DNA of 64,000 nucleotides from an uncultured bacterium (GCA_949282215.1 CASDPF010000008.1:62001-126000); one strand, 5' to 3'. Counted from the first letter of the stretch, positions 9,786 through 18,861 are shown. The notes: generated by a model not told the origin, from the sequence alone. A program made the numbers and translations.

Positions 9786-10671
9786 TCAAACGGATGAGAT
9801 TGCTGGCAAATTTTTAGGCAAAAAAACTGACGGAAGTGAGTTTTATAATCCCGATTTACTCGTTGCTGTGCCTCGTTTTGAAAACAGAGAACGTTACGGA
9901 ATTAAAAACGACGCTCTTCCGTTTTACGGGTGCGATGTCTGGCATGCGTATGAGTTTTCTGTGATGACAGAAAATTGTCTGCCTGTGACTCGTGTTATTA
10001 AATTGCGTTATAATTGCAATAATGAGTTTTTGGTTGAGTCTAAATCTTTAAAGCTTTATTTGAATTCATTTAATATGTCAAAATTCGGAAAGTCAATTTC
10101 TGAATGTTTAGAGATTTGTAAGGATTTAATAGAAAAAGATTTAAGCGATAAACTTAAAACTAAGGTTGAAGTTGCTTTTTTGACAGGAAATCGTGTCGAA
10201 ATTTTCGGTGATTTCATTAATATTATGGAATTAGTAGATGAGGCTTCTTTAGAAATAGAAAACTTTAAAGAAGCACCTGAGCTGTTAGAAGTAGAAGAAA
10301 ATTCTGACATCAATGAGTATTATTTAACTTTTGATTCCCTGCGTTCAAATTGCAGAGTGACTCATCAGCCTGATTTTGGTGATGCTTTTATTTATTATAA
10401 ATCCCGCAGGCATATAAAAGAAAGCAGTCTTGTAAAATATTTAACATCTTTCCGTTCAGAGTATCATTTTCATGAAGAATGCTGTGAAATGATTTTTAAA
10501 CGTTTATCAGATTTGCTTGATACAGAAGATGAATTATTTGTCTGTGCTCTTTATACAAGAAGAGGCGGAATTGATATTTGTCCTGTAAGATGGAGCAAAA
10601 ATTGTTCTATCAACCCAGCTGATTTTTTGCTTGATTTGAATAAATTTGCAAGATGCGGGATAAAACAATGA
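9769..10671 (+). CDS. queF: NADPH-dependent preQ0 reductase QueF, two-domain type
   Basis: 300 residues, matching the long bimodular (E. coli-like) form. The N-terminal T-fold half carries the QueF motif ESKSLKLYLNSF; the C-terminal half has the catalytic pair Cys195 (SNCRVTHQPDF) and Asp202, then YHFHEECCE and LYTRRGGIDICPVRW. It reduces 7-cyano-7-deazaguanine to preQ1 in queuosine synthesis, which tgt (41397-42524) inserts into tRNA. The start overlaps the symporter and the stop overlaps yraN in an ATGA, indicating one transcript. Confidence 0.95.
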   Translation: MKTLHNQTDEIAGKFLGKKTDGSEFYNPDLLVAVPRFENRERYGIKNDALPFYGCDVWHAYEFSVMTENCLPVTRVIKLRYNCNNEFLVESKSLKLYLNSFNMSKFGKSISECLEICKDLIEKDLSDKLKTKVEVAFLTGNRVEIFGDFINIMELVDEASLEIENFKEAPELLEVEENSDINEYYLTFDSLRSNCRVTHQPDFGDAFIYYKSRRHIKESSLVKYLTSFRSEYHFHEECCEMIFKRLSDLLDTEDELFVCALYTRRGGIDICPVRWSKNCSINPADFLLDLNKFARCGIKQ

Positions 10672-11018
10672 AAAATAAAACGCTAGGGAATGCAGGTGAA
10701 GATTTAGCCTGCAGATATCTGCAAAAGAACGGTTATGAAATTCTTGAACGTAATATTCATTATTCAAGATTTTGCGAAATTGATATAATTGCAAAATTTA
10801 AATCCACAATAGTTTTTGTAGAGGTTAAAACCCGTTGCACTGATAATTATGGTGCTCCTTTTGAAGCAATTACAAAAAGTAAATATGAAAATATTTGCAA
10901 AGGTGTTCAGTATTATATTTCAGAAAATAAAGTCAAAGATTATAGAATTGATGTAATCGGTATTACGTTAAAGCCTGAGTTAAAGATTAATCACATAAAA
11001 AATGTATCGCTGAGCTAA
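10668..11018 (+). CDS. YraN/UPF0102 family endonuclease-like protein
   Basis: About 116 residues from the ATG that overlaps the queF stop (ATGA). The pattern GNAGEDLACRYLQKNGYEIL, then FCEIDIIA and VFVEVKTR, is the restriction-endonuclease-like core (E…D…ExK) of UPF0102. The family is thought to act on DNA during repair or competence, but a role has not been settled. The final codons form one arm of a terminator for the opposite-strand gene. Confidence 0.9.
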   Translation: MKNKTLGNAGEDLACRYLQKNGYEILERNIHYSRFCEIDIIAKFKSTIVFVEVKTRCTDNYGAPFEAITKSKYENICKGVQYYISENKVKDYRIDVIGITLKPELKINHIKNVSLS

Positions 11019-11034
11019 ATTTTGTCAGCGATAC
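11004..11034 (-). terminator. Minus-strand terminator overlapping the yraN stop
   Basis: A perfect 10-bp inverted repeat GTATCGCTGA / TCAGCGATAC encloses the yraN stop codon in its loop. Read on the minus strand it is followed by ATTTTTTATG, so it should terminate the gene at 11082-11459; on the plus strand there is no T tract. Confidence 0.7.
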
Positions 11035-11081
11035 AAGGTGAAAAGTAAATGCATAAATATAAATAATTGAGTTTGAGAATA

Positions 11082-11459
11082 TTATTTTTTATCAGCTTTT
11101 TTAGGAGCATTTTGTTCAGCATTATTTTGTGGTATTTGTTTCTCTAAGTCACGATGAAATCTTTTATGAGTTCTGTGTCCTCTGAATTCCGGTCTGTCGC
11201 CTCTGAATTCATCACGATGATGTCTGGCATAATGGGGATGGTGAGGCGGACAAGGTGCTTCCATTCTGTGACATGCTGGCGGTGGTGGCGGACAAGGACC
11301 TTTTACTGGAGGTTTTCCTATAAGTGATGCGTAAACCGCTAATGCTAACAAACATCCGATAAATGATGTCACACATGGTATCACAAATCTTAGAACGTCT
11401 TTTTCTTTTAAGCCGAAACATTTTCTTTCTTCGCTTAATTTAATTTCTTCATCTGCCAT
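11082..11459 (-). CDS. Single-pass membrane protein with Pro/His/Arg-rich tail
   Basis: 125 residues, no family recognised. A charged N terminus (about 1-25) is followed by one transmembrane helix (VIPCVTSFIGCLLALAVYA) and a low-complexity tail rich in Pro, His, Arg and Cys (GPCPPPPPACHR, PCPPHHPHYARHH), ending in a Lys/Asn-rich segment. Clustered His and Cys suggest metal binding or wall association; this is inference. Strong RBS AAGGAGATAT. Monocistronic, with its own terminator. Confidence 0.75.
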   Translation of the reverse strand: MADEEIKLSEERKCFGLKEKDVLRFVIPCVTSFIGCLLALAVYASLIGKPPVKGPCPPPPPACHRMEAPCPPHHPHYARHHRDEFRGDRPEFRGHRTHKRFHRDLEKQIPQNNAEQNAPKKADKK

Positions 11460-11523
11460 ATAAATATCTCCTTATCTTTATGCGTACATGAAGATAACGA
11501 AATTGATAAAGAAATTGTTCATT

Positions 11524-11733
11524 TTATAATTCGTATAATTTTTCAAAAGGGATATTAAGTGCCTTTAGGATTGCAATAAGGTTTGTAAATTTGATGTCAG
11601 ATAAACCGCTTTCTATTTTACTTATGTGCGGTATAGAAAGTCCGACTTTTTCGGCCAATTCAGCTTGACTCATATTAAGTCTGTTTCTTTCTGCTCTTAT
11701 ATTATTTCCGAGTTTTTGTAAAACTTTATTCAT
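11524..11733 (-). CDS. XRE-family HTH regulator paired with a 74-residue gene
   Basis: 69 residues from the ATG at 11733; the frame is open further upstream to 11763 without an RBS. HTH spans nearly all of it (NIRAERNRLNMSQAELAEKV, HISKIESGLSDIKF, LIAILKALNIPFEKLYEL). It resembles the cassette regulators but is divergent from a small helical protein rather than a prepilin. An extended -10 (TGCTATTCT) lies about ten bases before the ATG. Confidence 0.82.
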   Translation of the reverse strand: MNKVLQKLGNNIRAERNRLNMSQAELAEKVGLSIPHISKIESGLSDIKFTNLIAILKALNIPFEKLYEL

Positions 11734-11754
11734 TCTATAGATTAGAATAGCATA

Positions 11755-11783
11755 TTGACACATTATATAAAATAATGTATAGT
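11755..11783 (+). promoter_or_regulatory. Consensus promoter with palindrome between -35 and -10
   Basis: TTGACA (11755-11760), 17 bp, TATAGT (11778-11783) drive the gene at 11812. A perfect 7-bp inverted repeat ACATTAT-ataaa-ATAATGT (760-766 / 772-778 in the 11-kb numbering) fills the spacer. The geometry, including the 5-bp centre, matches the repeat in the cassette 2 promoter at 4287-4315. Confidence 0.65.
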
Positions 11784-11811
11784 ATAAATAAATTAATCTT
11801 GAGATTAAATT

Positions 11812-12036
11812 GTGTCTAAAAATGAATTAAAGAAGAAATATTTGGAAGTTTATACTGAAATTGCAGAGATATCGGGTTTATTAGATATAGTTATGGCTGT
11901 ATTGAGGGATAACGAAAATAAGGCTCACAAAACGGATATATTACCTGTTGCGAATATAATATTTGATAAATTTGAAAATCTTCGTCGTAATTCGGATTAT
12001 TTTTTATGGGAGATGCACAAACGAAAACTTATTTAA
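11812..12036 (+). CDS. Small helical protein, partner of the 11.5-kb regulator
   Basis: 74 residues with a GTG start. No family recognised; it is predicted all-helical, soluble and charged (LKKKYLEVYTEIAEISGLLDIV…). The consensus promoter and palindrome just upstream, and the head-to-head regulator, suggest tightly repressed expression. The RBS is weak. Its 3' end overlaps the end of recF by eight bases. Confidence 0.65.
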   Translation: MSKNELKKKYLEVYTEIAEISGLLDIVMAVLRDNENKAHKTDILPVANIIFDKFENLRRNSDYFLWEMHKRKLI

Positions 12037-13132
12037 CTGCACCGTTTTCTATTTTATATATTTTGACACCTTGCAGGAATTCATCTTCAAAAAGAATTGT
12101 ATCGACAGAGGTTATAATAGTCTGGGTTCTGTCATTTATTGATTTTAAAAGATAATTTTGTCTTATGTCGTCAAGTTCTGCCAGTACATCATCAAGTAAT
12201 AAAATTGGTTCATCACCTGTTTTTTCGGTAATAATATCAAGCTCAGAGAGTTTTAGTGCAAGCACGATTGTTCTTTGCTGGCCTTGGGAGGCAAATTTGG
12301 TGGCTTCGTTTTCGTTTATATAAAATATAATATCATCTCTATGAGGGCCTACACAGGACTGACAACGTCTTATTTCTTCGGTTTTTCTTTCGGCAAGTGC
12401 ATTTTTGAAGTTTGCTACGATATCATCAAGCTCTGTTTCATCAGTTAAAAACGAACAATCATAATTTATTTTTAATTCTTCGGTTTCGCTTATGATTTTG
12501 TGTTTTTCTTTTGCAATTTTTTCTATTTCTTTTAGAAATTTTTTCCGAAGGAAGATAATATTACTTCCTGTGATAACTAACTGTTCATTATAGACTTCCA
12601 GCAAGGTTTCATCGAAGGTTTTTCCTTTAGCTAAATCTTTTAAGAAATTATTTTTTTGAACTCTTATTTTATCATATTTTGATAGTCTGTCGTCATATGC
12701 AGGATAAATTTGAGAAATTGCTCTATCTAGCCAGTCCCTTCTATCTGAAGGGTTCCCCCTCAAAAGAAGCAAGTCTGTTGTAGAAAAAAGGACAGTTTTT
12801 AGTACGGATTTAAAATCTTTCGGGCGGGATTTTACTCTATTTATTCTCAATTCTCTTGTTTTGTCTTTTGTGTAAACATAGCCTAATTCAATTTCTGTAT
12901 CAGCTTTTATTATATTAGAATTAATTTCGGTTTTTTCTGCATCAAAGTTTATTAATTCAATATTATTTGAGGTTCTTGGACTTTTCAGTGCAGATAAAAA
13001 ATAGATGCTTTCAAGTATATTAGTTTTTCCTTGAGCATTTTTCCCGATAATTAGTATTTTATCGGAATTAAAATCAAGTTCTATATTTTTACAGTTCCTG
13101 TAATCTGTCAATTTTAAATCTAAAAGTCTCAT
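12029..13132 (-). CDS. recF: DNA replication and repair protein RecF
   Basis: 367 residues, normal for RecF. SMC/ABC-type ATPase: Walker A GKNAQGKTNILESIYFLS (about 31-48), signature motif in FASQGQQRTIVLALKLSE, Walker B LLLDDVLAELDD. RecF loads RecA at gaps with RecO and RecR. It is not next to dnaN or gyrB here, unlike many bacteria. No strong RBS is visible. Confidence 0.95.
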   Translation of the reverse strand: MRLLDLKLTDYRNCKNIELDFNSDKILIIGKNAQGKTNILESIYFLSALKSPRTSNNIELINFDAEKTEINSNIIKADTEIELGYVYTKDKTRELRINRVKSRPKDFKSVLKTVLFSTTDLLLLRGNPSDRRDWLDRAISQIYPAYDDRLSKYDKIRVQKNNFLKDLAKGKTFDETLLEVYNEQLVITGSNIIFLRKKFLKEIEKIAKEKHKIISETEELKINYDCSFLTDETELDDIVANFKNALAERKTEEIRRCQSCVGPHRDDIIFYINENEATKFASQGQQRTIVLALKLSELDIITEKTGDEPILLLDDVLAELDDIRQNYLLKSINDRTQTIITSVDTILFEDEFLQGVKIYKIENGAVK

Positions 13133-13175
13133 ATTGATTATTATACTTCAAACAAATGATTATTTTCTTACCCTC

Positions 13176-13205
13176 TTGCGAAATTTATTATATATAGGCT
13201 ATAAT
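13176..13205 (+). promoter_or_regulatory. Promoter of the pilT operon
   Basis: TTGCGA (13176-13181), 18 bp, TATAAT (13200-13205), 29 bases before the small gene at 13234 that precedes pilT. Confidence 0.55.
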
Positions 13206-13233
13206 CAAAATATATTAAAATGAGAGGTCAAAT

Positions 13234-13485
13234 ATGTTGCCGATAATTACAGAAGAGATTGCAGCAGCGGCATTTTCTGAGATTTTTAAGGATATGCCTG
13301 CGTGGCGTAAGCAGATGATTCATTATCTAAAAGAGGAAAATCCCGAGATAAATACAGCAATTATTGAGGCTGCAAATAATTCTGATTTAGATCCAAAAGC
13401 TGTAGCACTTGGAGCGTATATGACATATAAGCTTTTGGAGACCGCAATGGTAGAAAATGATAAATTGATGAATTTTTCGGAATAG
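13234..13485 (+). CDS. Small acidic protein upstream of pilT
   Basis: 83 residues, predicted helical and acidic (AAAAFSEIFKDMPAWRKQMIHYL, then LDPKAVALGAYMTYKLLE). No family recognised. It has an RBS (GAGAGGTC), its own promoter upstream and lies only 17 bases before pilT, so the two are probably co-transcribed. A link to twitching or pilus function is inferred from position only. Confidence 0.75.
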   Translation: MLPIITEEIAAAAFSEIFKDMPAWRKQMIHYLKEENPEINTAIIEAANNSDLDPKAVALGAYMTYKLLETAMVENDKLMNFSE

Positions 13486-13502
13486 AGAAAGAGAGAATAT
13501 AA

Positions 13503-14576
13503 ATGGTAGTTGAAATTTCAGAACTGTTAGAAAAACTTGTAACTCAAGGTGGCAGTGACTTGCACATATCAAGTAATTTGCCTCCTGCAATTCGTGTAGA
13601 CGGTAAATTGAAACGTTTGGATTATCCGCCTTTGTCGCCAGAAGATGTTGAAAATCTTCTTTTCCCGATGCTTTCAAATGAGCAAAGACGCCGTCTTGAA
13701 CAGGAATGGGAATTGGATTTTTCTTATGGTATTGAGGGTTTAAGCCGTTTCAGGGTTAACTTTTATAAAGATAAAGGGAATTATGCCGCAGCCTTCCGTA
13801 CAATCACCTCTCAGGTTCCGTCTTTTGAAAAGTTGGGTCTGCCTGATATTGTAAGAACAACGGCTGAAAAACCAAGGGGACTTATTCTGGTAACAGGGCC
13901 TACAGGTTCAGGTAAATCTACAACATTGGCAGCAATGATTGACTATATTAATACTACAAAGTCTGAACATATTTTGACAATTGAAGACCCTATAGAATTT
14001 GTGCATACCTCAAAATCAAGTATTATTCACCAACGTGAGTTGGGTATGGATACGAGATCTTTTGCAAATGCTCTTAAATCTGCACTTCGTGAAGACCCTG
14101 ATATTATTCTGGTAGGTGAGATGCGTGACCACGAAACGATTGCTCTTGCATTGACGGCTGCTGAAACAGGTCACTTGGTATTCGGAACTTTACACACCTC
14201 ATCAGCTTCACAAACTATTGACCGTATTATCGACGTATTCCCAGAAGGTCAGCAGCAACAAATTCGTGTACAGCTTGCGAACTCTCTTGTAGCTGTATTT
14301 TCACAAACTCTTTTACCTAAGGTTCAACCTGACGGCACTAAAAAAGGCCGTGTTATGGCTCAGGAAATTATGCTTGTAAATCCTGCAATTGCGAACCTTA
14401 TTCGTGAGTCGAAGGCCGCTCAAATTTATTCTACTATTCAAATGAATCAGGGTATGGGTATGCAGACTCTTGAAATGGCTCTTGCAAACCTGTATAAACA
14501 AAATGTTATTACTTTAGAAGATGCCTTATCAAAGACTTCAAGGCCTGATGAATTGAAACGTATGATTAATGTATAG
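13503..14576 (+). CDS. pilT: Type IV pilus retraction ATPase PilT
   Basis: 357 residues. Order: PAS-like N domain (ISELLEKLVTQGGSDLHIS), Walker A GPTGSGKST (about 132-140), Asp box, Walker B DIILVGEMRD, His box GHLVFGTLHTSSASQTIDR. This is the retraction motor of type IV pili, so the prepilin-like genes in the window have a pilus machine to act in. The usual C-terminal AIRNLIRE motif appears as AIANLIRESKAAQIYS. Followed by a strong terminator. Confidence 0.95.
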   Translation: MVVEISELLEKLVTQGGSDLHISSNLPPAIRVDGKLKRLDYPPLSPEDVENLLFPMLSNEQRRRLEQEWELDFSYGIEGLSRFRVNFYKDKGNYAAAFRTITSQVPSFEKLGLPDIVRTTAEKPRGLILVTGPTGSGKSTTLAAMIDYINTTKSEHILTIEDPIEFVHTSKSSIIHQRELGMDTRSFANALKSALREDPDIILVGEMRDHETIALALTAAETGHLVFGTLHTSSASQTIDRIIDVFPEGQQQQIRVQLANSLVAVFSQTLLPKVQPDGTKKGRVMAQEIMLVNPAIANLIRESKAAQIYSTIQMNQGMGMQTLEMALANLYKQNVITLEDALSKTSRPDELKRMINV

Positions 14577-14608
14577 AAAAAAGGGCTTTTTAAAAGCCCT
14601 TTTTTATT
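14577..14608 (+). terminator. Terminator after pilT
   Basis: AAGGGCTTTT / AAAAGCCCTT stem directly after the stop codon followed by a T run. Confidence 0.9.
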
Positions 14609-14730
14609 TGCTATTTTTTTTTAATTTTTCTGTCTAATAATTTTCATTGAATAATATTAAATTTTTATATCATTATGTTTGTGTTAATATTAAATTAAGA
14701 GTTACACTAAAATATGAGGAAGTATAAATT

Positions 14731-16230
14731 ATGACACAACAAACCGTTCACGAGTCTAATTCGGCTAAAGACCAAATAAGACAAACTCGTATACAAAAGT
14801 TAGCAGACCTTGCTGATAAAGGGGTTAATCCTTATCCGTATGTGTTTGATAAAAATGCTGATGCTGCTGATTTGCAAGACAAATATAAAGACCTGTCTGC
14901 AGGTGAAGAAACTGAAGATGTATATTCTGTTGCAGGTCGTGTTATGGCTATCAGAAATACAGGCATGTTTATTGATTTGATGGATGCTTCAGGAAAAATT
15001 CAAATTTTCTCTCATAAGGAAAACCTTTCTGAAGATAAAATGAAAATTTTGAAATTAGTTGATATCGGAGATATTGTAGGTTTTACAGGTTCTATCAGAA
15101 GAACTCCGAGAGGTGAGCTTTCAATTAAGTCTACGGATTTAAAATTGTTATCAAAATCCTTGTTACCGTTACCTGAAAAGTTTCACGGCTTAACTGATGT
15201 TGAAACACGCTATCGTCAACGCTATGTTGATATGATTGTAAATGAAGATGTTAGAAAGACTTTTAGGACAAGAAGTTTAATAATTCAAAAAATAAGAGAA
15301 TATTTAACTAAGCAAGGATTTTTAGAAGTTGAAACTCCTATGCTTCACCCGCAGGCAGGCGGAGCTAATGCCAGACCTTTCATCACTCACCATAATACTT
15401 TAGATATGGATATGTTCTTGAGAATTGCTCCTGAATTATACCTAAAAAGATTAATGGTTGGCGGGTTAAGTGAAAAGATTTTTGAAATTAACAGAAGCTT
15501 CAGAAATGAAGGTATTGATATCCGTCATAATCCTGAGTTCACTATGATGGAATTATATCAGGCTTATGTTGATTATAACGAAATGATGGTATTGACCGAA
15601 AATCTTGTATCTCATGTTGCTCAAGAAGTTCTCGGTACTATGAAAATTACCTATGGCGAAAACGAAATCGATTTAACTCCTCCTTGGGATAGAAAAACTA
15701 TGTTAGGGGCTATTAAGGAATATACCGATGTAGATTTTTCAAGCTGTTATACTCTTGAGGATGCAAAGTCTAAGGCTAAATCTTTAGGCATTGATCCTGA
15801 AGAATGTGATAATTGGGGACAGGTTATTGATTTAATTTTTGAGGAAAAAGTTGAACCGCATTTAATTCAACCTGTTCATATTATTGATTATCCGAGAGAT
15901 ATTTCACCTCTTGCGAAAGTTCACAGAGATAATGAAAGACTAACCGAAAGATTTGAGACTCGTGTGAACGGTTGGGAGATTGCTAACGCATTTTCGGAAT
16001 TAACAGACCCAATCGACCAAAGAATGCGTTTTGAGGCTCAAATGCAGGCAAAGGTTAACGGAGATGAGGAAGCAATGCCTATTGATGAAGATTATATCTG
16101 TGCTCTTGAACATGGTGCTCCTCCAATGGGCGGTTTGGGTGTCGGTATTGATAGATTAGTAATGTTATTAACTAATTCACCGTCAATTAGAGATGTAATC
16201 GCTTTCCCTACCTTGAAAAAAAGAAATTAA
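14731..16230 (+). CDS. lysS: Lysyl-tRNA synthetase, class II
   Basis: 499 residues. N-terminal OB-fold anticodon-binding domain (VAGRVMAIRNTGMFIDLMD, about 66-85), then the class II core: motif 1 region VETPMLHPQAGGANARPF, motif 2 FRNEGIDIRHNPEFTMMELY, motif 3 GGLGVGIDRLVMLLTNS near the end. It charges tRNA-Lys in the cytoplasm. It sits alone between two terminators. RBS GAGGAAG. Confidence 0.97.
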   Translation: MTQQTVHESNSAKDQIRQTRIQKLADLADKGVNPYPYVFDKNADAADLQDKYKDLSAGEETEDVYSVAGRVMAIRNTGMFIDLMDASGKIQIFSHKENLSEDKMKILKLVDIGDIVGFTGSIRRTPRGELSIKSTDLKLLSKSLLPLPEKFHGLTDVETRYRQRYVDMIVNEDVRKTFRTRSLIIQKIREYLTKQGFLEVETPMLHPQAGGANARPFITHHNTLDMDMFLRIAPELYLKRLMVGGLSEKIFEINRSFRNEGIDIRHNPEFTMMELYQAYVDYNEMMVLTENLVSHVAQEVLGTMKITYGENEIDLTPPWDRKTMLGAIKEYTDVDFSSCYTLEDAKSKAKSLGIDPEECDNWGQVIDLIFEEKVEPHLIQPVHIIDYPRDISPLAKVHRDNERLTERFETRVNGWEIANAFSELTDPIDQRMRFEAQMQAKVNGDEEAMPIDEDYICALEHGAPPMGGLGVGIDRLVMLLTNSPSIRDVIAFPTLKKRN

Positions 16231-16243
16231 TATTTGATAATCT

Positions 16244-16274
16244 AAAAATACCGGTTTTTAAAACCGGTATTTTT
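16244..16274. terminator. Bidirectional terminator between lysS and a prepilin
   Basis: AAAAATACCGGTTT / AAACCGGTATTTTT, a 14-bp perfect stem with a three-base loop and T runs on both strands, between converging genes. Confidence 0.9.
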
Positions 16275-16285
16275 TTAATATGTAA

Positions 16286-16945
16286 TTAATATGTAATTCT
16301 CCAGCCGTCTTGAATAATTTTTGCAGTGCATTGATAGCCTGTACTGTTGGTTTTACAGTTGTTTGTATTGTTCATACCTGCAGGAACCATACCTCTTTCG
16401 GTTACAACAAAACAAAATATATCTTTTCCTATAGTATTAGGGTTCTTTTCTGAATTCACATCAACAAAAAATACTGCAGCATCGTAATTTACATTTATTC
16501 CGAAATCAGACCGTATAGAGTTTGCAGGATAAATATCAATTAAAACACTTACACCATCCGTAAACGTGAAGGCATATTGATACCAGCTTGTGTTATGAGC
16601 ACTCCAATAAATGGTTTTGCTAAGGTATCGTGTAGGGTATCCCCAGCAACCTGGACTGTTTGGACATTCTCTCATCATTTTAAAATAAGGTTTATAATAG
16701 GAGTATACTTTATTAATTGATTCTGTGGAGTTATCAACCATACCCCAGTAAATAGGATTTTCATGTTCAGAAATTGCCATATTTGTTGCTTGCTGCAATG
16801 TTGAATATGTTTTTTGCAATGCTGCCATATTAGCTTTAGCATCGACGCCCTGTTTTATGTCAGGCAAAGTCAATGAAGCTACCACCCCGATTATACCAAG
16901 TGTGATTAAGACCTCTGCAAGCGTGAAAGCTTTTTTAATGAACAA
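16286..16945 (-). CDS. Type IV prepilin-like protein without a paired regulator
   Basis: About 219 residues. The start is taken as the TTG at 16945 because GGAGG (16952-16956) lies six bases before it; the next TTG upstream would swallow the RBS. It reads MFIKKA then FTLAEVLITLGIIG, cleavage after Ala. The loop is DVNSEKNPNTIGKDIF and the C terminus IIQDGWRITY, shorter than in the cassette 1 and 2 proteins. Unlike six of the other prepilins it has no HTH gene beside it; the divergent neighbour is bioF. Confidence 0.82.
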   Translation of the reverse strand: MFIKKAFTLAEVLITLGIIGVVASLTLPDIKQGVDAKANMAALQKTYSTLQQATNMAISEHENPIYWGMVDNSTESINKVYSYYKPYFKMMRECPNSPGCWGYPTRYLSKTIYWSAHNTSWYQYAFTFTDGVSVLIDIYPANSIRSDFGINVNYDAAVFFVDVNSEKNPNTIGKDIFCFVVTERGMVPAGMNNTNNCKTNSTGYQCTAKIIQDGWRITY

Positions 16946-17095
16946 TAAATCCTCCAATAATAATCTTTTTGTTTTTATTTATTATAACACATTTTCTATT
17001 ATTTGTGTATATATATTAAATTTATTCCCAATTTTATTTTAAAACATCATTTTAATAATGTAGACTTTAACATTTTTTTATCATACATTGATACT

Positions 17096-18235
17096 ATGTT
17101 TGAAAAGTATCAAGATCGATTGGATTGTTTAAAAAAAGCTTCACATTATAGGGATATAAGCAAATTTGAGTCAAAAGATGAAAAATATATTTATATAAAT
17201 GGAAGAAAGCTTTTGAATTTGTCTTCTAATAACTATTTAGCTTTAGCGGATAACAACGAAATAACTAAAAAATTCTTAGATGAAACGGGTTATAAGTATT
17301 CTTTCGGCAGTGCATCCGCAAGATTACTTACAGGAACTCTGCCTGTGTATTCTGAGTTGGAGGGTATGATTACCGAGTTATATAAAAGCGGCGGAACTTT
17401 GCTTTTTAACAGCGGTTACCATGCAAATGTAGGAATTAACAGTTCAATTGCATCAAAAGGTGATGTTATATTCTCTGATAAATTAAATCATGCAAGTATA
17501 ATAGATGGGATGCGTTTATCCGAGGGAAAATTTTTCAGATATCCTCATAATAATATGGAAGCTCTTGAAAAATTATTAATTCGTGAGCGAAAAAATTATA
17601 AAGACGCTGTTATTGTTTCAGAAAGTGTATTTTCAATGGATGGAGATATTGCGGATTTAAAAAAACTGGTCGAATTAAAAAATAAATATAATTGTATTTT
17701 AATACTGGATGAAGCTCATGCATTTGGAGTTTTTGGAAAAAATGGTCTTGGTGTGAGTGAAGATATGGATATTTTGAACGAAGTTGATCTTCTGGTCGGA
17801 ACTTTCGGAAAAGCAATTGGTTCAATGGGTGCTTTTGTTACAGGCAGAAAAGTTTTAATTGAATATTTAGTAAACAAAGCCAGATCATTTATTTTTTCTA
17901 CAGCATTACCTCCTATAAATATAGCATTTTCAAAATGGATTATAGAAAATGAATTACCTAAGACTTATGACAAACGTATGAAAATGCTTGAGCTAGGGAA
18001 AAAGATGGGTAGCGATAGTCAAATTATTCCTGTAATAGTCGGGCCTAATGATAAGACTGTTGAATTGTGTGAAATTTTATATCAAAACGGATATTTCACA
18101 CTTCCTATAAGACCGCCAACCGTTCCTGAAGGGACTTCTCGTTTAAGATTATCACTTACAACAGATATAAATGAAAAGGATATGGAAAAGTTATGCAGTA
18201 TAATTGGCTCAATAAATCAAACAATAAAAAATTAA
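17096..18235 (+). CDS. bioF: 8-amino-7-oxononanoate synthase (biotin synthesis)
   Basis: About 379 residues from ATG 17096 (MFEKYQDRLD); earlier in-frame codons lie in the promoter region. PLP-dependent alpha-oxoamine synthase: NLSSNNYLALAD, SARLLTGTLPVYSELE, FNSGYHANVG, DEAHAFGVFGKNGLG and the PLP lysine in GTFGKAIGSMGAF. It condenses pimeloyl-ACP with alanine. First gene of an overlapping bioF-bioG-bioC operon; bioA, bioD and bioB are not in the window. No biotin operator is recognised upstream. Confidence 0.93.
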   Translation: MFEKYQDRLDCLKKASHYRDISKFESKDEKYIYINGRKLLNLSSNNYLALADNNEITKKFLDETGYKYSFGSASARLLTGTLPVYSELEGMITELYKSGGTLLFNSGYHANVGINSSIASKGDVIFSDKLNHASIIDGMRLSEGKFFRYPHNNMEALEKLLIRERKNYKDAVIVSESVFSMDGDIADLKKLVELKNKYNCILILDEAHAFGVFGKNGLGVSEDMDILNEVDLLVGTFGKAIGSMGAFVTGRKVLIEYLVNKARSFIFSTALPPINIAFSKWIIENELPKTYDKRMKMLELGKKMGSDSQIIPVIVGPNDKTVELCEILYQNGYFTLPIRPPTVPEGTSRLRLSLTTDINEKDMEKLCSIIGSINQTIKN

Positions 18236-18861
18236 TAATATTTTTTTGCGGTTGGAGTTTTGATAATAAACCTTTTGAAAGACTTAATTGCAATGGTTTT
18301 GATGTATTGATGTTTTATGATTACAAAAGTCACGATATCCCTATTGAAATTCCACAATATGAGGAATATTATCTGATAACGTGGTCTATGGGGGTATATA
18401 TTGCTTATATTCTTCGTGATAAATTGCCAATTTTCAAAGAAAAAATTGCAATAAACGGAACTCCTTATCCTATTGATAATGAACGTGGAATTCCAGTGAG
18501 AACTTTTGATTTAACATTAAAATATGTTGATACTGGGCTTCAGGGAAAATTTCAGCGTAATTTATTTAAAGAAGAAGCTGATTACGAAAAATATCTTTTA
18601 TCTCCTGTGACCAGAAAAATCCCAGAGCAGTCAGCTGAATTATTGGAGTTAAAGAATTATATACAAAACTCAAAGATTTCGTATGAAAAATTCTATGACC
18701 GTGCTATAATCAGTGATGTTGATAAAATTGTTCCGACAAAAAATCAAGTTAATTGCTGGAATGATAATGCCGAAATAGTAATGATAGATAGCGGACATTT
18801 TCCGTTTTTCAATTTTGAAAGTTGGGAAGATATTTTAAAATGCAGGCAAACCCAAAACTAG
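18193..18861 (+). CDS. bioG: Pimeloyl-ACP methyl ester esterase BioG
   Basis: 222 residues, DUF452-type alpha/beta hydrolase: IIFFCGWSFDNKPF near the start, nucleophile motif TWSMGVYIA (Ser about 65), catalytic Asp likely in SDVDKIVPT and His in DSGHFPFFNF. It removes the methyl group from pimeloyl-ACP methyl ester, the step that ends the disguised fatty-acid route begun by BioC, and replaces BioH. The start lies 43 bases inside bioF and the end overlaps bioC by 22 bases. Confidence 0.9.
   Translation: MQYNWLNKSNNKKLIIFFCGWSFDNKPFERLNCNGFDVLMFYDYKSHDIPIEIPQYEEYYLITWSMGVYIAYILRDKLPIFKEKIAINGTPYPIDNERGIPVRTFDLTLKYVDTGLQGKFQRNLFKEEADYEKYLLSPVTRKIPEQSAELLELKNYIQNSKISYEKFYDRAIISDVDKIVPTKNQVNCWNDNAEIVMIDSGHFPFFNFESWEDILKCRQTQN

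Noticed and set aside
16946-17095. Biotin operator before bioF
   Set aside because: No BirA-type inverted repeat could be found between the prepilin and bioF.
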